In this document: positions 55,715-64,000 of the stretch, in pieces
Layout: every line of letters begins with the position of its first letter
Numbering within the stretch: position 1 is the stretch's first letter
Source: Jaltomata sinuosa
Taxonomy: Eukaryota; Streptophyta; Magnoliopsida; Solanales; Solanaceae
NCBI GenBank assembly: GCA_003996215.1
Contig: QJPP01000277.1
Coordinates: 930,001-994,000, forward strand
Direction: 5' to 3'
Length of the DNA stretch: 64,000 nt
Program-made: the position numbers and the translations under genes
Notes under the pieces: model-generated
What the model saw: the letters and a program-made list of their open reading frames with translations, nothing else
What the model was told of the DNA's origin: nothing
Database searches by the model: none

Positions 55715-55910
55715 TAGGTTCACTAGTATCATCAGTATAGGAGCCAATGTCTAGTAGAGTTTTGCGGATCATGGCAGAGATATTTGTACTCAATCTTCGG
55801 GAGTCTATAGTGATATCTTAGGAAATATGACTCTCTTGTTTGCTTCTGTATCATGCTTAATCCTTAGGATTTTCTTGAAATATCACTTGTTCTCGTTAAT
55901 TCTTCCGCAG

Positions 55911-57478
55911 ATGGCTCATATGGGATTGTCAATATCAGGCGAAGATGAGCCTTCGACTCCTGCTAGGGGCCGGGGAAGTCGTAGAGGTATGGGTCAAGGA
56001 CATCCCTGAGTAGCGGCAGCTGCTAGAGTTGAGATAGGGCCCAGCATGATCATGAGCCAGATTTTGCTCCCGAGAAGCATGTGGACCAGGGGGAAGCCCA
56101 AGTACCACCAGCTCCAGTGCCAACTTCAGCCTCAGCTCAGTCTTCAGATATTTAGGGCTTACTATTACAGTTGTTGGGTATGATTGGAGAGCATCCTTCT
56201 GAGGCAGCACAAATATCTGCTCAGGGGGTAGCCCTGGGTGCACCGAGTTCAGGAGCGCAACCTATTACTACGGCTCCCTGTGCTGAGGTTATTATGGTCT
56301 AATCAGTTGCATAACCTCTTACTCCTTGCCCAGCTATGACAGAGATAAAGCAGTAGGCGTTTGGTAGATTCTTGAGATATGCACCTCTGAGGTGTGTTGG
56401 TACTTCTGGGAAGGACCCCCATGACTTTATTACTATTGTGAGGAGATGTTGAACCATGTGGGGTTGTAGGAGACTCACGGGGTTGGCTATACTTCATATC
56501 AGCTGGAGGGCCCAGCAAAGTTATGATGGAGGGCCCAAGTTGCTTGCAGATCATCATCGTCACCTCCTTTGACTTGGTCTGAGTTTCATGAGGCCTTTAT
56601 GGCCAAGTTCTTACCGCAAAGCGGCAGAGAGAGGCAGAGAGAGGAGTTCACCAGACTTACTCAGGATACCATGACCTTCTCAGAGTATGAGAAACATTTC
56701 CATCAGCTTGCTCCATTTGGGGCCATGATTATGCCTACTGAGTCTGACGGAGTCCGTAGATTTATTTGGGAGCTAGGGAGAGAGTTTAGAAAGATTACAG
56801 AGATATTGGTTGCTAGTGGTCAGTCATTCCAGGCTATTGCGGACTATGCCCGTACTGTAGAGGATTCGTGTCGTGATAACACTAGGGCCAAAGATAAGAG
56901 GCCTCGACATCAGGGTAGCTACATTAGTTCTCGTTATGGTGGTAGGTGTTCAGGCTAGTAGGGCCAAGTTCATGAGCCGTAGAGGCACTAGGGTCAGTCT
57001 AGTTGACTGATTCAGGCTTTAGTTTAGCCTTCTAGTTCTCAGTTTGAGCAGGGTCAGAGCAGTCAGCGTGGTCACAATGGTCAGTCTTCGAGAGGTACTA
57101 CTTCTGGGGCATCAGGCCGAGGTGGCCACACAGGTTCAACGGGTTTATCTCAGCAGGGTGGGCTGTTAGGGCCTTGCTATGAGTGTGGAGTCAGCGATCA
57201 TTTTGCCAGAGATTTCCCCTAGTGGGGTAAAACCTTCTATGAGTGCGGAGTTAGTGGTCATTTTGCTAGAGATTTCCCCCAGAGGGGTACAGTTCAGCTA
57301 GCCGCTCTGCCGGCTCAACATATTCGCTTAGTTTAGCCACTGGCTCGAGGAGGTGGTGGTTAGGGTAGAGTTGGTAGCCCATGAGGCAAGACAGATGGTA
57401 GGGATGAAGGTCGGTGAGCTGATGGTCGCCTTGAGTTCTATGTAGTCCTTGGGATACTGGAGGCACAGCCCTCGGATG
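55911..57478 (+). pseudogene. Tekay gag with duplicated zinc knuckle
   Basis: The ATG at 55911 follows a purine-rich leader. The core at 56569-56958 (M-T-W-S-E-F-H-E-A-F, Y-F/H-Q-L-A-P-F, then R-F-I-W-E-L) matches retrotransposon gag. Two knuckles lie 60 bp apart (57177 and 57237): CYECGVSDHFARDFP and FYECGVSGHFARDFP. In both the last Cys is Phe, and the second has also lost its first Cys. Stops occur in the first 650 bp, near 56956 and between the knuckles. Confidence 0.75.
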
Positions 57479-57480
57479 CT

Positions 57481-58143
57481 GTGACCATAGGTATGATTTC
57501 TGAATGCCATCGACCAGCTTATGATTTATTTGATCCTGGATCTACATGTTCATACGTATATGCATACTTTGTGCCTTTTTTGGGGTTGGCTAGCGAGCCA
57601 TTATCTATACCTATTTCTTTTTCAAGCCCAGGAAGAGATTCTTTAGTAGTGGATCAGATTGTGAGATCTTGCATGATATCTGTTGGTGATTTAGAGATTT
57701 GGGGTGATTTGATGATACTTGATATGTTAGATTATGATGTGATACTAGGCATGGACTGGTTATCCCCTCACAGTGCATTTTTGGATTGTTATACCAAGAC
57801 TGTTACCATCACCGTGCCTGGTGTATCCCCAATTGTATGGCAGGGAATTATTAGCCGCGCGCCGTCTGGGATCATCTCTTGTCTTCGAGCTAGAAAGTTG
57901 ATTTCGCGAGGGTGTTTGGATTACTTAGAATATGTCCAAGATGCTAGTGCTGACCCTTTTTCCCCTGAGTCCATTCGTGTGGTTAGAGACTTCCTGGATG
58001 TGTTCCCTACCGACTTGCCAGGCCTTCCACCTAAGAGAGATATTGATTTTGCTATTCAGTTAGAGCTGGGCACCAGGACCATTTCTATTTCTCCCTACCG
58101 TATGGCTCTTGCTGAGTTGAGAGAGCTTAAGGAGAAGCTCTAG
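57481..58143 (+). pseudogene. Tekay protease and RT start
   Basis: A frame of 220 codons. Protease has an intact active site (L-F-D-P-G-S-T, about 57529-57549) and I-L-G-M-D-W-L (about 57745). P-T-D-L-P-G-L-P-P-K-R (58009) and the Y-R-M-A motif (58099) open the RT. The frame stops at 58141-58143 (TAG), after which RT continues in frame. Confidence 0.78.
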
Positions 58144-60752
58144 GATTTGTTAGCTAAGGGGTTCATTAGACCAAATGTTTCACCTTGGGGTGCTCCTGTT
58201 CTATTTGTAAAGAAGAAGAATGGGTCGATGCAGATGTATATTGATTATCAGCAGCTAGGGTTACTGTAAGGAATGGGTATCCGATGCCGCATATTGATGA
58301 TTTGTTTGATCAACTATAGGGTTCAGCCATGTTTTTGAAGATAGATTTGAGGTTAGGCTACCATCAGTTGAGGATTAGGGTGGAGGACAACCCTAAGACA
58401 ACATTCATGACATGTTACGACCATTGTGAGTTCCTGGTGATGTCTTTTGGGTTGACTAATGCCCCCGCAACTTTCATAGATCTGATGCATTCCTAGGACA
58501 CGTGGTGTCTAAGGATAGGATTAGAGTAGATCTGAGTAAGAATTCAGTGGTCTGTGATTGGCCTAGACCTATTTCTCCTACTGAGGTTCACAACTTTATT
58601 GGGTTAGCTGGGTACTACAGACGTTTTGTAAAGGATTTTTCTTCCATAGAAGCACTTTTGACTAGGCTGACTAGGAAGGATGTCCCATTTCAATGGTCAG
58701 ATCAGTGCAAGGATTGCTTCTAGAGGCTTAAGAGGCCTTGTTGACTCAGCTCCTCTATTGACTCTTCCGATTGAGGGTCAGAGTTTCTCTATGTATTGTG
58801 ATGCTTCTGGGGTTGATCTTGGTTGTGTATTGATGCAGCAAGGTCGTGTGATTGCATATGCATCAAGGTAGCTAAAGGTTCACGAGTGCAACTACCCCAC
58901 CCATGATTTGGAGTTGGCAGCGGTAGTTTTCGTGCTTAAGATCTAGAGGCACTACTTATATGGAGTTCATTGTGACATATTCACCGATCACAATAGTCTT
59001 CAGTACATTACAAGTCAGCGAAAGCTGAACTCGAGGAAAAGAAGATGGATTGAGTTGCTGAAGGAATATGATTTCACAATTCTGTACCATTCGGGCAAGG
59101 CAAATGTGGTAGCGGATGCCTTGAGTTAGAAGGCAGTGAGTACGGGCAGCCTAACTTCATATTCAGTTTCTGAACGATGGTTGTCCATGGACATCCAGTC
59201 CTTGGCTAACCACTTTGTTAGGCTTGATTTATCGAATCCCAGTCGAGTTCTTGCCAGTGTTGAGGTTCGGTCTACTCTTGTTGATCAGATACAAAGCCAT
59301 CAATTTGAGGATCAACAGTTATGTGACTTTCGAGATTAGGTTGTTTGGGGTGAGGTAGCCGAGCTACTCTAGATTCAGATGGGGTTCTGAGGTTTGGTGG
59401 CCGACTTTGTGTTCTGAGGGTTGGTGATTTGATTCAGTTGATACTCCATGAGGCACATTATTCTAGATAATCCATTCATCCTGGTGCAGCGAAGATGTAT
59501 AGAGACTTGAGACAACTTTACTGGTAGAGTGGTATGAAGCGAGATGTAGCAGAGTTCGTGTCTCGGTGCTTGAACTATCAATAGGTGAAGTTTGAGCACA
59601 TGAGACCTGGTGGGTTGATGCAATGACTTTCCATTCATGAGTGGAAGTGGGAAGGGATTACTATGGATTTTGTGGTTGGTTTGCCTCGTACCTCCAAGGG
59701 TTTTGATTCAATTTGGGTGGTTGTGGATCGGCTGACTAAGTCAGCCTCTTTCTTGCTGGTTTAGACTTCTTACAGTGCAGAGAGGTTAGCTCAGATCTAT
59801 ATTTGTGAGGTTGTTTGGTTGCACGGGGTTCCTACTTCTATCATTTCAGACCGCGATACTCAGTTCACATCTCAGTTTTGGAGAGCTATTCAGCGAGATT
59901 TGGGTACAGAGGTTTAACTTAGTACTGCTTTCCACCCTCAGACAGATGGCCGGTCTGAGAGGACCATCCAAGTTCTGGAGGACATACTTCGATCATGTGT
60001 TCTTGATTTTGGAGGTTCTTGGGATCAATTAGTGCCTTTGGTCGAGTTTGCGTATAATAATAGCTTCCATTCTGGCATTGGCATGGCACCCTTCGAGGTA
60101 TTGTATAGTAGGCATTGTAGATAGCTAGTTTGTTGGTTTGACGGATTGGAGTCCAGGCCACAGAGTACTGATTTACTTCGGGACTCCTTAGACAGAGTTA
60201 GGGTGATTCAGGATAGACTTAGAGCTGCTCAGAGTAGGTAGAACAGCTACGCTGATCATAGACTTCGTGCCTTGGAGTTCAGCATTGGTGATTTGGTATT
60301 CCTCCATGTGTCGCCCATGAAGGGCGTGATGAGATTTGGTCGGCGAGGCAAGCTTAGCCCCACGTATATTGGGCCGTTTGAGATCCCTTAGAGAGTTGGT
60401 AGTGTTGCCTATCAGTTAGACTTGCCTCCGATGTTTTTAGCTATGCATCAAGTGTTTTATGTTTTGATGTTGAGACAGTATTTTCCAGATGAGTCTCATG
60501 TGTTGCATTGGGAGTCCGTTCATTTGGATGAGAGCTTGTCCTTTGTCGAGGAGCCAGTTTCTATATTGGCCAGAAATGTGAAAAGGTTGAGGTCTAGGGA
60601 GATTCCTATTGTAAAAGTTTAGTGGAGGCATCATCTAATCGAGGAGGCTACCTGAGAGACCGAGAGAGATATGCCGGCCCAGTAGGCGCAGCTGTTTGAG
60701 CCTTCAGGTACCTCTTTCTTCCTGACTTTTGAGGACGCAAGTCCTTTTTAGT
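58144..60752 (+). pseudogene. Tekay RT (YxDD deleted), RNase H, integrase, chromodomain
   Basis: RT runs through K-I-D-L-R-L-G-Y-H-Q-L near 58342 and N-A-P-A-T-F (58460) and then jumps at about 58490 to F-L-G-H-V-V-S, skipping the segment with the catalytic Y/F-x-D-D. RNase H has Y-C-D-A-S (58795) and T-D-H-N-S-L-Q (58983). Integrase has S-D-R-D-T-Q-F (about 59848) with its zinc motif damaged (C-L-N-Y near 59569). The chromodomain (P-I-V-K-V near 60604, then W-R-H with E-A-T) contains stops. The last stop is about 60750. Confidence 0.8.
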
Positions 60753-60761
60753 AGTGGATGA

Positions 60762-63700
60762 TGTAATGACCCTTTTGGTCATTTTCACATTTACGCCTTC
60801 ATTGTACTTCTAGAGTTTTTCTGTAGCGGCCCCAAGTCATTTATGACTTGCTGGGACTGATGGTTCGGTGCCCTGGTCATTTATTTTGTCGTTTTGGTCG
60901 TTTGCCTATTTTAGAGCCTTAACTTAGAATATCATTGACTTTAGTCAAAATTCTTGGTAAACGTACTCAAAATCAAATTCCAATAGTTCCTTTAGCTCCA
61001 GAGCGTAGATTTTGGTCTAGGTAGACCCTGGGTCGGGGTCTGGGAGTTTTTGATTTAGTTTTGTCTGGGTTTTTGTGTTTTATCCAAGTTGAACTTGAAA
61101 TTTTGACTTTGGTCAATATTCAGAGAAGACGACCTCGGATGGAAATTCCATCCGTGCTATTAGCTTCAGAATGTCAACTTTGGGCTAGGGAAACCTTTGG
61201 TGCAGGTCCCGGGGTTTCTGGACTTGTTTTGAGGTACTGAGTTCCGAGTTAGTTTTTATCATGGGGCCCACTTTTCCTTAAAACGATCTCCGTTGATAAA
61301 TTCATTGATTTCATTGAGTCTGAAATATCGTTTCCATTCAAATAGCTCTATTGATTTGTGAGTATCAAGTTCCGATTGTGCCCGGAATACCCCGTAGAAG
61401 TTTAGAAAATTGCAGATTTTTCTGTTGCAGGCCAGCTTTAAAGAGCTGTTGGCAGCCTTATTTTCAGCTTTTGCTCTCATCTTCCCAACTCGTTTTCTCC
61501 ACTATTTTTACACCAAATTCCTTCAAATCTTCACCTGCTCTTACCCATAACTTGGAGGAATAATTTTTGCTGATCCGGGTGTGTTTATTGGCCTCATGAA
61601 TAGGTAAAATCTCTTGTTAACTTCCGTTAGTTTCCACAAATTTCATTCTTTAAATTCTCGTTTTTCATGATTTTCAGCTTATTTCGTTCACTTCTTTCAA
61701 CTACAACTTCATTTTTCTCAACTCTAATTACTCAAGAACAGTGTGGGCTCATGGGAATTCTCCAAATTATCATTAATCACGCTCCTTTATCATTGTTAAG
61801 CCTCGTCTTTTTCAAGCCTTGTTCTTCTCTTCAAGCTCAAAAACCTCCATGGTTGAGGGTCTTACAAGCTTGATTTTTATTGGGTTAAAGCTGCGTTGGA
61901 GAGCTTGATTGTTCATGGTAGCTGTAGCTCTGGTCCGTGGTCAATTCTTGTTTCCAAATTGGTACGTTTTCGCCCTTAAAATTCGTAATTCTCCACTTTT
62001 GTTCTCATGATATAGTAGTACTTCGGGGCTGTTTTGAGCCCCAAAACGAACTTCAGTTGTGCTCAAATTTTGAGCATGGGTTCCTAAATTCACCGCAGAC
62101 TTAATTGTGAATTTTATTTTCTGTTTCATTGCACGGGCCCCGAGGGTCATTTTTGACCCGATTTTTGACCCAATTTTTCGTATAGCAATATGGGTGTCAT
62201 TCTTCTAGTCTTTACACCTAGATTATGTTCTTGATAGCGTGGCAGCTTTCCAAGACTATTCGAAAGGGGAAGGCACATGAGTCATGGTTCATGTTTGTAA
62301 TTTGGCCCCGAGGTAGGTTACAATTTAAACTCGTTAGACTTTGCATATATAGAATAAAATTGTACTAATGGGCATCCTTGGGATGGGCTTACCTGTTGGT
62401 ACCAGAGACCTTGATCACTTTATTTATGTCCGATTCCTTTCTTCCTCCAATGGTTGTAGTACCTGCGATAGATGATATTATCACCCTTGTGGTCCTGTTA
62501 GGCGTTATATTGACGCTGGAACATAGATGGTGGTAAATTAGGGATGTCTGTGAGTCCCAAATATCATTATTATTGTTATAGAGCTGGCTATCTGTACTGT
62601 AGAACAATTGGAGCCTGTGCAGGGCTGATAGGTTGATTGTGAGCCGTTGGGCTATTGATTGTGATTGAGCATGCCATTATCATGCATATAAAAGGATTTT
62701 CTTCATGATCTTCTTACGGTTTTGGCTTCGGGCCTACCATTATCATGGCTCGTGAGGCCCATTTTTGGTGAAAATGATTGAAAAAGGGTTTTGGTACCGT
62801 CTTAATGGATCTTCTTGGGTAAGGGGGAATTAAAGGATATTTTATCACTATTTCCACTTATACTAGACTCAGTGGGGTGAGCGCTAGACTTGTTTTACTA
62901 TAACTTCTGGGGTGATGTTAGACTAGGTGGGGCGGTGTGCCAGGACTATTTGACTTACTAATTTAGACCTGGATACTCTCCAAGCAGCTTTACTTAGGGA
63001 TTTTTGAGATTGCGAGGCATCTAGTATGTTGGTCGGGGTCCTCCCTGGACCTTGTCATTCCAAAATAGGGGCTACGTGCTGTGAGTTTCAGAGGGGGGGT
63101 TTACGGTGTAGTAGTGGTATATGAGTGTGAACTTCTATGGATCCAATTTTTTGGGCCTTATAGGACACCAGAAGCGAGTAACATACGGTACTACTATCAC
63201 GCTTCGCTTAGCATGGCATGTCATACCATTCATTTGTGTGAGGTTCCACCCTTGTTTGCTATTTGTTGATTGTACACTCTGATAGTATGGGATGCCGGAG
63301 GGTTTGTCTTCACTTATTTGTGTTCCTTGGGTGTATGGGTGCCCGTGGGATTGTAGGTAGACTTATTGTTACTATATCGCTCTATTAGTTCCTATTGTGG
63401 TTCTTATGACTTTTGATATTGTTAAGGTTAAACTTGGGCTTCCAGTTGTTGAATTCTTGACTTGAGATTGCATGCTTAGTTGGGTTATCGTTCATTGTAT
63501 TCAAACATGTTTATTTTTTTCTTCCTCTTCTTCTCAATTCATTTAGGTTACCATTATACCGCCTGTTTTCTAAACTCTTATTTGTATACTTGTTGTTGTG
63601 AGGATCCCGAGTACGTGTTTCTTACTTTTTCATGTGATATGTATTCTTTTAGCTAACCATATGTATTGTTACTTCTTGTATTCCTTCTATGCTAGCTTCC

Positions 63701-64000
63701 GTGTACTTCTTCGTTGCCTTCTGTGACTAGTTGTTTTCTATTCTGCTTATCATTGCTCTTTTATCTTATATGTGCCCAGTCAACCTATGATACCTACTGG
63801 GTACTGGTTGCTTTGTAATTTGTGCTCATACTACACTCTGCATCTTCTGGTGTAGATCCTAGTGCGGGACATCACCGTTAGCTCATTGGAGACTCATGCG
63901 AGGAGATATTTTTGAGATATTTCAGACTGAGAGTGAGCTCTTGGCGACCGGAGCTCAGCTTTTAGTTATCTTGTATATCATGTACTCTATTACTACTTAG
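60762..64000 (+). repeat. Right LTR of the Tekay element, incomplete at window edge
   Basis: It begins TGTAATGACCCTTTTGGTCA after the pol end. No coding frame is supported. Near 63840 it holds a GCATCTTCTGGTGTAGATCC segment similar in form to the GCATCCTCTTGATGATGCAG segment near the end of the other Tekay LTRs (30142, 37208), so the LTR end should lie a few hundred bases past 64000. Confidence 0.7.

Larger units (their letters stand above)
55632..64000 (+). mobile_element. Tekay-type chromovirus with truncated left LTR, runs off window
   Basis: The parts are a short LTR end, initiator-Met primer site, gag, protease, RT, RNase H, integrase, chromodomain, then an LTR starting TGTAATGACCC at 60762 that is still unfinished at 64000. 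Because that LTR exceeds 3.2 kb while only about 70 bp fit before the primer site, the left LTR has lost most of its length. Frequent stops and an RT deletion show it is dead. It differs clearly from the nested Tekay in LTR and gag. Confidence 0.82.

Overview
The window looks like nuclear DNA of a eudicot plant, most likely Solanaceae. This is inferred from one intron-rich host gene with a plant-type MATE product, AT-rich spacers packed with Stowaway, Tourist and hAT-type MITEs, and plant-only retrotransposon lineages (Tat, Athila and Tekay Ty3/Gypsy; a LINE with an RNase H tail). The only convincing intact host gene is a seven-exon MATE transporter on the minus strand (7532-15419, 502 aa). 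The rest is mostly decayed transposable elements.

Layout. 1-6562: plus-strand L1-type LINE entering from the left edge, with ORF1, an ORF1/ORF2 ATGA overlap, endonuclease, reverse transcriptase, zf-RVT, RNase H and a poly(A) end. 6781-7243: Tourist-type MITE. 7532-15419: MATE gene; its introns carry four clear Stowaway elements, one degenerate one, a probable Helitron and a hAT-like MITE. 15420-17153: promoter and degenerate repeats.

17154-39573: a plus-strand Tat-type Gypsy element (LTR, primer site, gag, protease, RT, RNase H, integrase) split by two later insertions. One is a 4.67-kb non-autonomous CACTA element (19877-24548, TSD CTC) carrying probable captured gene fragments. The other is a complete but decayed Tekay chromovirus (28420-37567) with both LTRs. 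Between them the host element has a 1.3-kb tandem duplication of its gag/protease region.

39574-49257 (minus strand): a chimera, with an Athila 5' LTR, primer site, gag, protease and most of RT joined in frame, at a shared R-S-F-L-G motif, to Tekay RT end, RNase H, integrase, chromodomain and a Tekay 3' LTR. 49347-50922 is a second Athila LTR, followed by the 3' part of another Athila element with its extra plant-transposon-protein region (to about 55.6 kb). About 55632-64000: a plus-strand Tekay-type chromovirus with a truncated left LTR and a right LTR that runs off the window.

The most unusual signals are the Athila/Tekay chimera, and a block of CCACGAGTCGTGG-like words that sits in the same place (early U3, upstream of the TATA box where one is seen) in LTRs of two different lineages. 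No rRNA, tRNA, CRISPR array or bacterial-type operon was seen.
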